Positions 22,664 through 31,078 of a stretch of DNA of 42,685 bases are shown piece after piece. Numbering within the stretch: position 1 is the first letter of the stretch; the number at the start of each line of letters is the position of its first letter. Position numbers and translations under genes: made by a program. A model generated the notes under the pieces. The model was not told where the DNA came from, ran no database searches, and worked only from the letters and a program-made list of their open reading frames with translations. Source of the stretch: Gordonia paraffinivorans NBRC 108238 (GTDB lineage: Bacteria; Actinomycetota; Actinomycetes; Mycobacteriales; Mycobacteriaceae); assembly GCF_000344155.1 (NCBI RefSeq), contig NZ_BAOQ01000031.1, forward strand, positions 1 through 42,685, read 5' to 3'.

Positions 22664-22971
22664 GCGCGCCCGATTCCACCCGCCGCTACGGCTGGATCGA
22701 CGCCGAGATCCGGGAACTGGCCGTGTCCGCAGTCCGTGAGCTATTGCCGCACACGGTGTCAGTGTGGGCTGCGTGCTGCGAGGTGTCCAAGCAACTATCT
22801 GTGCATCCCAACACCGTCAGGAATTGGTACCGGGGGGCCGTCGATGAACAGGACACCCAACAGCCCGGCACAAACCTTGAACTGACCGCAGCCCGCGAAC
22901 AAATGCGGGCCTTGCAGCGACTCAACGCCAACCTCGTCGAAGCCCTCAAAGACCGAGGTACTCCTCCATGA
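22660..22971 (+). CDS. Small OrfA-like helix-turn-helix and coiled-coil protein inside the operon
   Basis: The 103-residue protein contains a helix-turn-helix, CCEVSKQLSVHPNTVRNWYRGA (about 34-55). A coiled-coil-like end follows: LTAAREQMRALQRLNANLVEALKDRG. This is the layout of IS3-type OrfA proteins (HTH followed by leucine zipper). No OrfB or terminal repeats are nearby, and both gene ends overlap their neighbours by ATGA, so it is part of the operon and not an insertion. It might be a domesticated DNA-binding regulator or a factor that contacts transferred DNA. Confidence 0.65.
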   Translation: MSAPDSTRRYGWIDAEIRELAVSAVRELLPHTVSVWAACCEVSKQLSVHPNTVRNWYRGAVDEQDTQQPGTNLELTAAREQMRALQRLNANLVEALKDRGTPP

Positions 22972-24827
22972 ACGAGGTCGCGAAAGGCGCAGTGGCACTG
23001 GCCGTGGCACTGATGGTGGCGATACCAGTTGCCATCGTCGCCATGCTCGGCGGCACTGTGATCGACTGCACGCCTTCCAATGGCGTCAGCGAAACCCCAT
23101 CTGGCGGCAATCCCGGTCAGCGCACCTGGCCGATGAAGAAGGGCACCTACAACCTCAGTTCCGGTTTCGGTATGCGGTGGGGATCACCTCATCAGGGCAT
23201 CGACCTGGGCTCACAGCCCGGAGTACCGATCTACGCCGCCTACGACGGGGTCGTCGAACAAGCAGGCCCCGCGTCAGGGTTCGGTGAATGGATCGTCCTG
23301 CGACACACCATCGACGGCAAACGAGTCGACACCGTCTACGGGCACATGTTCCCCCAAGACCTCCTGGTCAAAGCAAACGCGAAGGTCGTAGCCGGCCAGC
23401 AAATCGCGCGGGTCGGCTACAACGGCTCAGTCAGCCCTCCCGGCCCTGGGGGTGCGCACCTGCACTTCGAGGTGTGGCAGGGAGGCCGGTTCGGCGGTAC
23501 AGCCATCGACCCACAACCGTGGCTCAACGGTGCCTCCGAGCCCGGACAGGCACGCAGCTCGGGCGGGGTACGCAACATGGCCGCAGTGGTGCCGCACACC
23601 GAAGAACCGTCGAGCGAGGCACCGGAGACCGAAGCCCCAGCGGCCCGGCCGGCAGCCGGTGAACCACTGCCCGAAGCGGTCCCCGAACCGTGGCGCTCAC
23701 TGATCAACGAAGCCGCAGCCAAGCATCCCGACTCTGACCGGCGCATTGTTGCCGCAACCCTGTGGGCAGAGAATCGCGGATGGCCCGAGTACCGCAAGAA
23801 CGGGTGGGCGACGTCGTCGTCGGCGGCAAAGGGGCCGTGGCAGTTCATTCCGTCGTCCTGGGCGTCGATGGGCTATGACGGCGACGGTGACGGCGTGAAG
23901 GACCCCGGTAATCCTGAGGACGCGGTGCACGCCGCGTTCAACCATTCGCCCGGATCCGCAGGCCTGCCGGTGATCCACGGAGAGACCGGGAACCCGGCCG
24001 TCGACTATCCGACCAAACCGTTCTACCGACACAACCCGGCCAAGAAGAGCCTGCTGACCTACATGGCCAACTACAACGGCAACGACGGCACCGCCGTCGA
24101 GGGCGCAGTTCTCCCCAACTTCGCGCGCGGTCAGAACGGCGACTACGTGCGAATGGGCTACTGGCTGATGGCGACCAACTTCGAGCGGGGTTGGCTACCT
24201 GAGTCGAACCAGATCGTCGATGCCAAGACGAAGAAATCGCTAGGCACCCGACTCCCATCTTCAGGATCGTCCACCGGCAACCAATGCGGGGAGAACAGTA
24301 GCGAAGGGTCCGGGGCAGCCGCGCCGAACGGATCATGGGTGTACTACTCACAGAACGATCCACGCTGGCAAGTCGACGGACTCCCGATCGCTGAAGCAGG
24401 CTGCGGCCCCACCTCCATCGCGATGATTCTCGCATCGACAACCGACAGCTCGATCACTCCGCCGGTCGTGGCGAAGTACGCGGTGGAGAAGGGTGCCTGG
24501 GGTGCCGAGGGACTGTCGTGGTCGTTCTTCGACCAGATCGAACCGAAGTGGAAGGTCCCGGTCCGGTCCATCGGCACCGACTACGCCGCCGCCGTGGCCG
24601 CACTCAAGAACGGCAAGAAGCTCGTGCTCTCAGGTGACGGAGGATTCCCGCCACCGTTCTGCCCGTGCCCCGGCGGACACATCGTGACCGCCAGAGGCGT
24701 CACCGACGACGGAAAGATCGTCGTCGCCAACCCCGCCCCGAACCTGAAGGGACCGAACGGAACACCGGACAACTCGGCGTTCTCCACCCCGATCCCAGGC
24801 TTGAAGAACATGTGGGTCTTCGGATGA
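22968..24827 (+). CDS. Three-domain peptidoglycan hydrolase (M23, lytic transglycosylase, C39-like)
   Basis: The 619-residue protein starts at an ATG overlapping the previous stop (ATGA) and has one N-terminal membrane or signal helix. Domain 1 (about 50-185) is an M23 LytM endopeptidase, with the zinc ligands HQGID (H75, D79) and HLHFE (H166). Domain 2 (about 240-410) is a lytic-transglycosylase fold, with the probable catalytic E268 in LWAENRGWP, then GPWQFIPSSWASMG. Domain 3 (about 450-619) is papain-like C39, with GCGPTSIAMIL (C479) and GGHIVTARG (H571). T4SS normally use one or two of these activities (VirB1, TcpG types). Three in one chain suggests the local cutting of a thick wall during mating. 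Confidence 0.85.
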   Translation: MNEVAKGAVALAVALMVAIPVAIVAMLGGTVIDCTPSNGVSETPSGGNPGQRTWPMKKGTYNLSSGFGMRWGSPHQGIDLGSQPGVPIYAAYDGVVEQAGPASGFGEWIVLRHTIDGKRVDTVYGHMFPQDLLVKANAKVVAGQQIARVGYNGSVSPPGPGGAHLHFEVWQGGRFGGTAIDPQPWLNGASEPGQARSSGGVRNMAAVVPHTEEPSSEAPETEAPAARPAAGEPLPEAVPEPWRSLINEAAAKHPDSDRRIVAATLWAENRGWPEYRKNGWATSSSAAKGPWQFIPSSWASMGYDGDGDGVKDPGNPEDAVHAAFNHSPGSAGLPVIHGETGNPAVDYPTKPFYRHNPAKKSLLTYMANYNGNDGTAVEGAVLPNFARGQNGDYVRMGYWLMATNFERGWLPESNQIVDAKTKKSLGTRLPSSGSSTGNQCGENSSEGSGAAAPNGSWVYYSQNDPRWQVDGLPIAEAGCGPTSIAMILASTTDSSITPPVVAKYAVEKGAWGAEGLSWSFFDQIEPKWKVPVRSIGTDYAAAVAALKNGKKLVLSGDGGFPPPFCPCPGGHIVTARGVTDDGKIVVANPAPNLKGPNGTPDNSAFSTPIPGLKNMWVFG

Positions 24828-24877
24828 CAGCGACACCCAATCACCACGCAGGCCAGGACTCGACTGAAAGGATCACC

Positions 24878-25609
24878 ATGACCACTCCCTTCGACAAGTC
24901 GAACCACTTCGGCCGCGACGGATACAACGCCTACGGCCTCGACGCGAACGGCTACGACCGCGACGGATACGACACCCAGGGCTACGACCAGTGGGGATTC
25001 GACCGCTACGGGTGGGATCGCGACGGCCGGGACCGCGAGGGCTTCTACCGCGACGGATACAACGACGCTGGCTACGACCGCGACGGGTACGACCGGGCCG
25101 GTTTCAACCGCTACGGCTTCGACCGCACCGGCCAACGAGCACCGGCCCGCCCGATCGAACCCACCGCACGCGACGGAGTAATCGGACTCACCGGCGGAAC
25201 GATCGTGGTGGTCACAGCCACCAGCATCGTCACCGCACTCGTGGTGTGGCTGCTGCGCTACTTCTCGTCGCACGTACCGGCACAGGTGTGGGACCAGTTC
25301 GACAGCGGCCCACCGATACTGCCCGGTACCGGCACCGCCGCCCTTTGCGCCGCCGGGCTCGCAGTGCTCGCCATCGCAGCCTCCGTCGTCATGACGGTCT
25401 TCACACCCGGCGGAACCACCTTGTTCCGGCTTCTTGTGTTCCTGATCGGGGCCTGCCTGGTGATCGCGATGGGAACCAGCCACACCGCACCCACCTGGAT
25501 CGCTTCCATCCTTCTCGTCGCCGCCGGCGGCGTAGCGATCAGCCAGCTCGTCCCAGCCGTCCAACCCCGAATCCGCACCGCCACCACCACCGACCGAAAG
25601 GACCCGTAA
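24878..25609 (+). CDS. Membrane protein with GYD five-residue repeats
   Basis: The 243-residue protein starts at ATG 24878 behind GAAAGGATCACC; an in-frame ATG at 24824 overlapping the preceding stop is the alternative. Residues 13-84 are about fourteen tandem five-residue units of the form xxG(Y/F/W)(D/N). Examples are ANGYD, RDGYD, TQGYD, QWGFD, RYGWD and RAGFN. Three or four hydrophobic helices follow (about 105-125, 150-172, 178-195, 203-222). The soluble repeat region is probably cytoplasmic, rich in Arg, Asp and Tyr, and could be extended or self-associating. I do not recognise a function. It is co-transcribed with the T4SS genes. Confidence 0.7.
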   Translation: MTTPFDKSNHFGRDGYNAYGLDANGYDRDGYDTQGYDQWGFDRYGWDRDGRDREGFYRDGYNDAGYDRDGYDRAGFNRYGFDRTGQRAPARPIEPTARDGVIGLTGGTIVVVTATSIVTALVVWLLRYFSSHVPAQVWDQFDSGPPILPGTGTAALCAAGLAVLAIAASVVMTVFTPGGTTLFRLLVFLIGACLVIAMGTSHTAPTWIASILLVAAGGVAISQLVPAVQPRIRTATTTDRKDP

Positions 25610-26280
25610 TGACTCGCAAGAAGAGCACCAACGACGCCGCCGACTGGGACGCCGCACGTGACGCCGTACGAGCAAACAGCCAGGCACTAAAGGCCATGAG
25701 CAGCCACAGCGAGCTGTTCGCCTGGGCCGAGGGTAACGGCCTCAATACCCCCTCGCTGTTCACCAAGTTCAAGGCCGAGCTGCGCAAACAACTGCACGTC
25801 GACTACAACGAGCTGCGCCAGAAAGCGTTTGACGCCCGCACCGAAGAGATGGCACAGCAGGCCGCCGACGCGCCACAGGTGACGCTCTATGCCGCCGGAG
25901 ACAGCGAGGTGGACTCGTTCGCGGTCTGCTCCGAAGACGGTGAAGATCCTTGGTACGGAGAGTTCCATGAGAATGACCGAGTCACCGATCAGGACAGCGC
26001 CGACATCTCGGCGGCCCGGAAGGCGATCTATCTCGCCGGGCAGGCCCGAGAACAGGAGAGCCTCGAGCTGATCGGGCTGCGGCTGGTGGTGTCCAACCAC
26101 CATGTCACAGCCGATTCCGTACAGCGAGACAGCCTGCGTCACAAGGTGTTCGTCTCGATCGAGGTGGTGGACAACGGCGAAGACAACCCAGCGTTGGAGG
26201 TGTGCCGGCTGCCTGGATTCCGTAGCTGGCGTGAGGTTTCTTTGACCGACCTTCTGGCCGCCAACAGCGGGGCACGATAA
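25609..26280 (+). CDS. Transfer-operon protein of unknown function
   Basis: The 223-residue soluble protein has a start that overlaps the preceding stop by one base (TAATG), with AAAGGACC upstream. The first 90 residues are helical and charged (DWDAARDAVRANSQALKAMSSHSELFAWAEGNG). The rest is acidic and alternates strands and helices (VTLYAAGDSEVDSFAVCSEDG; LELIGLRLVVSNHHVTAD). No membrane segment or known motif is present. It lies directly before the coupling protein with another TAATG junction, so a cytoplasmic accessory of the coupling protein or relaxosome is a reasonable guess. Confidence 0.6.
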   Translation: MTRKKSTNDAADWDAARDAVRANSQALKAMSSHSELFAWAEGNGLNTPSLFTKFKAELRKQLHVDYNELRQKAFDARTEEMAQQAADAPQVTLYAAGDSEVDSFAVCSEDGEDPWYGEFHENDRVTDQDSADISAARKAIYLAGQAREQESLELIGLRLVVSNHHVTADSVQRDSLRHKVFVSIEVVDNGEDNPALEVCRLPGFRSWREVSLTDLLAANSGAR

Positions 26281-28106
26281 TGGCCAGCGCACCGGGTAAG
26301 ACCAGGGAGCCCTCTGGGCATCGTGGCGCCGACCTGATGCTGTTCAGCGTTGCCGGCGTGGTGACAGGTATCGCGATCCTGACATGGGCGGCGGTGCAAC
26401 TCGCCGGAGGGCAGACGGTCCCCGGCAATCCGTTCGCGGTACCCATCAAACTCGCTACCGGCGACCTTCAGTGGCCTCTGGCAGCGACCGTATGGACGGT
26501 GTTGCTGCTTGCAGTCATCATCGGCCTCGTCGGCGGGGGAGCGTGGTGGTGGCAGCAACGCCGGACCAACCGCACCCGCGTCGACAGCGCACAGCAGCAC
26601 CTGGGCAACGGCAAGGACATCGAATCGGTGACCGCGAAGGCCGTGGGGTCCAAGGCGAAGTCCCTCGGCGTGACCGAAGCTGCCATGCCTGCGGAGTTCT
26701 CCAGCGCCGTCGGCGTTCCGCTGGGCAACACATTGAACGGGACTCCGGTCTATGGGTCCTGGGAGGACATGCACCTCGACATCTGGGGTCCCCGCCAGGG
26801 CAAATCGACCTCGCGGATCATCCCGGCAATCTGTGAAGCTCCAGGACCTGTGCTGGCCACGGAGAACAAGCGCGGAAACCTCGACCACACCCGGTTGGTG
26901 CGCGAGTTCCGGGACGCCGACGGCCTTCCCACCCGGCAGGTGTGGGTCTTCGACCCACAGTCGGTCGCCAACGAAGAACCATGGTGGTACTGGAACCCGC
27001 TGAGCTACGTCACCGACGAGACCCGTGCTGAGGAGCTGGCGCAGTTGTTCGCCGCCGGAGACGACGGCCTCGACGCGAAAAAGGATCCCTACTTCGACCC
27101 CGAGGGCGAGGACCTGCTCGCCAACCTGATCCTGGCATCCGCACTTGCTGGCGAGTCGATCACCGTGGTCTACGAGCGGCTGGTAGTGCGAGATCGCGGG
27201 CACGAAGCCGTCTCAATTCTCGATGAGCACGGGTACCCGATGATTGCCCAAGCCCTCAATGCTCGACTCAACTATGCGTCAAAGCAGGCCGACGGTATCT
27301 GGGGTACTGCGATCAAGATGGCCAAGTGCCTGCGCGGCCGGAACGTCCGGCAGTGGGTTGCCCCCGTTGACGATGAGGATCAGCGACCCGAGCTGGACCT
27401 GGACTCCTACATCCGCAACGGCGAGACCCTGTACTGCCTCTCGCGTGAGGGTGTCGGCTCGGTAGGCCCCTTGGTGGCTGCGCTGACGATGGCCGCTACC
27501 AAAACCGCCGAGGCCATAGCCACCGCCTCACCAGGTGGCCGGCTGCCGGTTCCCATGCTGTGTGCGCTCGATGAAGCGGCGAACGTCGTGCGCTGGCCCG
27601 ATCTGCCGAAGCTGTACTCGCACTTCGGTTCACGAGGAATCATCATCATGACGATCCTTCAATCCTGGTCACAGGGGATCGGCGTATTCGGTGAGAGACC
27701 GATGAAGCTGCTCGAATCGTCATCGAACATCTACATCTACGGCGGCAACGTCCGCGAGGCTGCATACCTGGACAACCTCACCAAGCTGACCGGACAGTAC
27801 GAACGGCTGGCTCGCAACGTCTCTGACTCCAGCGGAGGTGGCAAGGGCGGCGGAAACCGGTCGGTGTCGCGGCATGTCACCCGCGAGAACATCTTCAACC
27901 CCAGTGACCTCGCGGCCTGGCCGCGCGGTCGGCTGCTGCTGTTCTCCGCTGGTAACCCGCCCACGATCCTGAAAACGGTCCCGTGGTGGGAGAAGCCATA
28001 CGCCGACCTGATCAAGCAATCGCTCGCCGAGTACAGCCCCGATACGTCTGCGCCGGCGGGCGCGGTGACCGCCTCGCCTGTTCACTCCGAAGGAGCGCTC
28101 CGATGA
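26280..28106 (+). CDS. traG: Type IV coupling protein (VirD4/TraG family)
   Basis: The 608-residue protein has two N-terminal membrane helices (about 20-42 and 66-90). A cytoplasmic ATPase domain follows with Walker A WGPRQGKST (K175) and Walker B MLCALDEAAN (D431, E432). TENKRGNLDHTRL and IIIMTILQSWSQGIGVFGE, typical of TraG/TraD proteins, are present. It would dock the relaxase-DNA complex to the channel and pump DNA. Its start overlaps the previous stop (TAATG) and its stop overlaps the following DUF4913 gene (ATGA). The length is normal for actinobacterial members. Confidence 0.9.
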   Translation: MASAPGKTREPSGHRGADLMLFSVAGVVTGIAILTWAAVQLAGGQTVPGNPFAVPIKLATGDLQWPLAATVWTVLLLAVIIGLVGGGAWWWQQRRTNRTRVDSAQQHLGNGKDIESVTAKAVGSKAKSLGVTEAAMPAEFSSAVGVPLGNTLNGTPVYGSWEDMHLDIWGPRQGKSTSRIIPAICEAPGPVLATENKRGNLDHTRLVREFRDADGLPTRQVWVFDPQSVANEEPWWYWNPLSYVTDETRAEELAQLFAAGDDGLDAKKDPYFDPEGEDLLANLILASALAGESITVVYERLVVRDRGHEAVSILDEHGYPMIAQALNARLNYASKQADGIWGTAIKMAKCLRGRNVRQWVAPVDDEDQRPELDLDSYIRNGETLYCLSREGVGSVGPLVAALTMAATKTAEAIATASPGGRLPVPMLCALDEAANVVRWPDLPKLYSHFGSRGIIIMTILQSWSQGIGVFGERPMKLLESSSNIYIYGGNVREAAYLDNLTKLTGQYERLARNVSDSSGGGKGGGNRSVSRHVTRENIFNPSDLAAWPRGRLLLFSAGNPPTILKTVPWWEKPYADLIKQSLAEYSPDTSAPAGAVTASPVHSEGALR

Positions 28107-28570
28107 CCGATGACCTGTTCCTGGATGAAGAGTTCGATGACGTCGATGCCGACTGTGACGGGGAAGCCGCCGACGAGGCTGCTGCACCGGAGCCGGAGTT
28201 CACCTCGGTCTATGAGTTCGTGGAGACCCACCTGGTGTACCTGTACGCCCGCAAAGTCGCCCACAAGCAGGATCGCCGCTGGTGTCCTCGCTGGTTTGAG
28301 CATCCAGAAGCGGTGTCGCGCCTCGAGGCGTTATGGCGTGCATACGAATCGCTGCGGTTAGACCCCGGCACCGGGATGAGCGTGTGGTGGCGCGATCACG
28401 CCGACCACCACATGTCGGCACTGTTCGCCACCGACGGACCTTTCGAGGGGTGCTCGGTTGACCGCGGTCACAGCCCCGACCTCACGGCCGAATCCCTGCC
28501 CACCGAGGAGATGGATGATCTGAACCTCCGCATGGCCATGAGCACCCTCGCCCCCGAAACCGTCAGTTAA
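28103..28570 (+). CDS. DUF4913 protein
   Basis: The 155-residue protein has an acidic N-terminus (FLDEEFDDVDADCDG). It then shows the conserved DUF4913 block: VETHLVYLYARKVAHKQDRRWCPRWFEHPEAVSRLEALWRAYE, then RLDPGTGMSVWWRDHADHHMSALF. This family is typical of actinobacterial conjugative plasmids and usually lies next to the coupling protein, as here (ATGA overlap). Its biochemical function is not known to me. Conserved Trp, Cys and His residues could form a metal or nucleic-acid site. Confidence 0.85.
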   Translation: MTDDLFLDEEFDDVDADCDGEAADEAAAPEPEFTSVYEFVETHLVYLYARKVAHKQDRRWCPRWFEHPEAVSRLEALWRAYESLRLDPGTGMSVWWRDHADHHMSALFATDGPFEGCSVDRGHSPDLTAESLPTEEMDDLNLRMAMSTLAPETVS

Positions 28571-28579
28571 GGAGTCCCG

Positions 28580-29635
28580 ATGGAAGAGCACGACAACGAA
28601 ACCCGCGAGCTCGAACAGACAATGGAGCGCGCACTGGCGGTCGCCATTGCGCACGGCTCCTCCATAGTCGAGTCATGGGCGAAACTCGCCGCCAAACAGC
28701 GTGACCGGACAGCCCGAGGTGCCGATACTGACGAACTGGCCGCCTCTGGCAAGGCCAGTGAAGACTTGAGCCGAACCGCGAGCAAAGTGCAACAACGTGC
28801 CCGCCATGACCTTGCGAAAGGCCGGGCAGACGCGGAGTTCTGGCGCACCGCCAGCCCCGATGAGTTGGTCACCAGATTCCAAGCGGAAGCCGCAGAAAAG
28901 GACCCGCTCCGTGACGCAAGATCCGACGCCCGGCTCGACCCTCGTCGTCTCGGCGATCGCACCTATGACCGACAGTGGGCACAAAGCACGAAGGGCATCG
29001 CAGTCGTGGGTGTGCTCGACCTCGCACACCGATACGCCGACGAGGCCGCCGTGGCTGCCAACGTGCGCGATAACCTCCGCGAACAGATCCGCAATCTCGG
29101 ACTCGATCCGGACGAACTGATGCGCATGGACCCAGCAGAAGCGGGCCGCCGCTACGAAGAATCGCTGGGGACATCCTTGCAGATTCCGGACACTCCATTC
29201 AGTCTTGGCCCCAACTCCACTGCCGCTCCGACGATGACGCTCGATGGCAGCGACAGCGTCGATCGCGACGGAGCCCAGGTTGCAGCGCTGCTCTCACAGG
29301 CGCAGGCCGCCGATCAGCGGGCCGCCGAAGCAACCCACAACGCCGAGATCGCCACCGAGCGGGCCGAGACACCAGCCCAGTCGGAGTCGGCGCCGGATCG
29401 AGGGGACCCGCTCGACATCCCTCCGCCCCTGTGGGGCCTTCGACCTGAGTCGATGAGCAGAGCAGAACGCGTCGGTACGGCAAGTTCAACAGCACCGGGC
29501 CGCGCAGCAGCGACGGCCGCCCGCGACCATCCGACGAACCCACGTGCCGCAGTGGCTTCACCGCCGCGCAGCCAGGCACGTGCGAAGACCGGCGGCGGCA
29601 AGAGCGCCGATCGTCAACGCGACCGCGGAATGTGA
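28580..29635 (+). CDS. Coiled-coil, partly disordered transfer-operon protein
   Basis: The 351-residue protein starts at ATG 28580 with AAGGAG directly upstream. Residues 1-200 are helical and charged, with GIAVVGVLDLAHRYADEAAVAANVRDNLREQIRNLGLDPDELM in the middle. The region 230-265 is an Ala/Glu coiled coil (QAQAADQRAAEATHNAEIATERAE), and the remaining 90 residues are disordered and basic at the end. No membrane segment is visible. It may be a relaxosome or T4SS accessory encoded between DUF4913 and the last gene of the operon. No family is recognised. Confidence 0.6.
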   Translation: MEEHDNETRELEQTMERALAVAIAHGSSIVESWAKLAAKQRDRTARGADTDELAASGKASEDLSRTASKVQQRARHDLAKGRADAEFWRTASPDELVTRFQAEAAEKDPLRDARSDARLDPRRLGDRTYDRQWAQSTKGIAVVGVLDLAHRYADEAAVAANVRDNLREQIRNLGLDPDELMRMDPAEAGRRYEESLGTSLQIPDTPFSLGPNSTAAPTMTLDGSDSVDRDGAQVAALLSQAQAADQRAAEATHNAEIATERAETPAQSESAPDRGDPLDIPPPLWGLRPESMSRAERVGTASSTAPGRAAATAARDHPTNPRAAVASPPRSQARAKTGGGKSADRQRDRGM

Positions 29636-29663
29636 CCACCTACAACCACATAAGGAGACACCG

Positions 29664-30074
29664 ATGACCACATTCGACCCCACCAATCTGCTCGCCGAAC
29701 TCGAAGCCGAGGACGCCGCCGAAGCACAAGCCCTCGCCGACCGGCAGCGTCGCCGCCGCGAAGCCCTCGAACCGGCTGCCCGGCTCGCCGCCGAGATCGA
29801 GGCCACCCGCACCGAGTTCCTCGAGGCCGACCGCCGGCGCCTGGCCGAACTGGCCCAGCTCGTCAAGGAGGCAAAGAAGAACGGCGCTCCCGCCGCCAAG
29901 CTCGACCTACTCAGCGTCGCACCGCTGACCACCCAGTCCGGGACCCGGCGAGGCCGCACGAGCAGTCCACGCCGACCGCGTCGCAGCTCGACCCCCACCA
30001 CCGCCACCTCCGCGCAGTACACCGAGCCGACCGCTGAAAGCGACGATCCAACCGACGTCCGAATGGCCGGCTGA
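29664..30074 (+). CDS. Coiled-coil protein with basic tail, last gene of the transfer operon
   Basis: The 136-residue protein starts at ATG 29664 behind AAGGAG. It is strongly helical from about 8 to 75 (LLAELEAEDAAEAQALADRQRRRREALEPAARLAAEIEATRTEF). A Lys-rich segment and an Arg/Ser/Thr-rich disordered end (GTRRGRTSSPRRPRRSSTP) follow. The basic end could bind DNA. The operon appears to end after it, as a 10-bp GC-rich hairpin follows 20 bp downstream. Confidence 0.6.
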   Translation: MTTFDPTNLLAELEAEDAAEAQALADRQRRRREALEPAARLAAEIEATRTEFLEADRRRLAELAQLVKEAKKNGAPAAKLDLLSVAPLTTQSGTRRGRTSSPRRPRRSSTPTTATSAQYTEPTAESDDPTDVRMAG

Positions 30075-30094
30075 ACCAAGCCGCAGACGACTCT

Positions 30095-30129
30095 GGACTC
30101 GGTGCCACCTTGAAGGTGACACCGAGTCC
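30095..30129 (+). terminator. Hairpin terminator of the transfer operon
   Basis: GGACTCGGTG pairs perfectly with CACCGAGTCC. CCACC/GGTG pairs inside around a TTGAA loop. There is no U-tract, a form common in actinobacteria. It lies 20 bp after the last transfer gene. Confidence 0.75.
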
Positions 30130-30241
30130 TCGCCTGCGTACATCGCGCGTCGTGGAGTTGCGGGATGACTTCACACGGTGGTGTTGTTACTATGACTGCG
30201 AGCAATGAATCGGCCCTCTGGATTTTCCGGACAGTCGATCA

Positions 30242-30285
30242 GGCCCCTCGGTGTAGCTACGGCAGCCAGGGGCTGCTCCTTTTTT
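30242..30285 (+). terminator. Second terminator with T-run
   Basis: GCAGCC-AGG-GGCTGC (30262-30276) is followed by TCCTTTTTT, a classic intrinsic terminator. An alternative longer pairing uses GCCCCT at 30243 with AGGGGC at 30268, so the two hairpins exclude each other. It backs up the previous hairpin before the convergent genes. Confidence 0.7.
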
Positions 30286-30314
30286 GAGGGGTCTTCTGGA
30301 CGGACCTGCTCCCC

Positions 30315-31067
30315 TCAAGGCGTCACGTTAATGAAGTGAACTCTCTGTTTCACGATTTCGAACAGCTCGCTACTAGCATCGCTGTGCGTGATTGTCCGAC
30401 GGTATGCAGCGGACACGAGGTCGGGTAGCCACAGAAGACGCTCGATCGACGGGGATGTTTGAAGTAGGCGCGTATGTCGGGGGATGGCCTGCTCCCGCAC
30501 CAGCTCCTTATGGTTCTTCGCGTCCTTGTTGCGGAAGTTGCTCTGGTTCCGCTTTTCAAGCACGAACAACTCCACCGGGTCCCATCCGCCAGGCTTCCCC
30601 GCGGCGAGCTCAGTTCCTAGCGCGCGATAGCAGGCGCGCCTCGCTTCTTCGGCGTCGTGATCGGAACTATCGACAGGTACTTGGTGGGCAACCACACATG
30701 TCTCACCGCCTTCTGCGAGGAAGTCCAGCATGTCCTTCGTAGCGGCCAACCCCCGAGGCTCCTGCAACGCGTCAGTAGTGTGCCACCAATTCGAATCCGC
30801 GATTTGCCGGAGTCCATCCCGCAGTTCGTCCATGCTCTCGTGCGCGACGATCACTGCGGTGAAGAGATAGAACGTGGAGCGATGGGCCGTTATCGGATCG
30901 GGAGCCTGGTACGACTCATCGAGGTATGCCACAGGGTTCTTCGTTCCGCGGTACGCCTCAGCAAGAATCTGCGCCTCAGCGTCTGAAAATCCCACCTGTG
31001 GGATTCTAAGCTCAGGGACCGACGTCGCTCTCCGGACTCTCCGGGCCACCGACGGCCACTGACGCAT
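30315..31067 (-). CDS. DUF3800-like protein downstream of the relaxase
   Basis: The 250-residue protein has YLDES (48-52) followed by YLFTAVIVAHESM. Also present are VVAHQVPVDSSDHDAEEARRACYRAL, ELFVLEKRN and, near the end, LPDLVSAAYRR. The DES motif early and the DLV-A--RR motif late match DUF3800 proteins, which have an RNase H-like fold and are often found near mobile elements. Nuclease activity is only inferred. The gene starts 11 bases after the relaxase stop, so it is part of the mobilisation operon. No Shine-Dalgarno is visible before ATG 31067, and a start at an internal GTG is possible. Confidence 0.55.
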   Translation of the reverse strand: MRQWPSVARRVRRATSVPELRIPQVGFSDAEAQILAEAYRGTKNPVAYLDESYQAPDPITAHRSTFYLFTAVIVAHESMDELRDGLRQIADSNWWHTTDALQEPRGLAATKDMLDFLAEGGETCVVAHQVPVDSSDHDAEEARRACYRALGTELAAGKPGGWDPVELFVLEKRNQSNFRNKDAKNHKELVREQAIPRHTRLLQTSPSIERLLWLPDLVSAAYRRTITHSDASSELFEIVKQRVHFINVTP

Positions 31068-31078
31068 CTTCGCGCAAG

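Noticed and set aside
30181..30300. tRNA-like or small RNA gene around the second terminator
   Set aside because: The paired segments fit two alternative terminator stems. No cloverleaf or conserved T-loop is seen.
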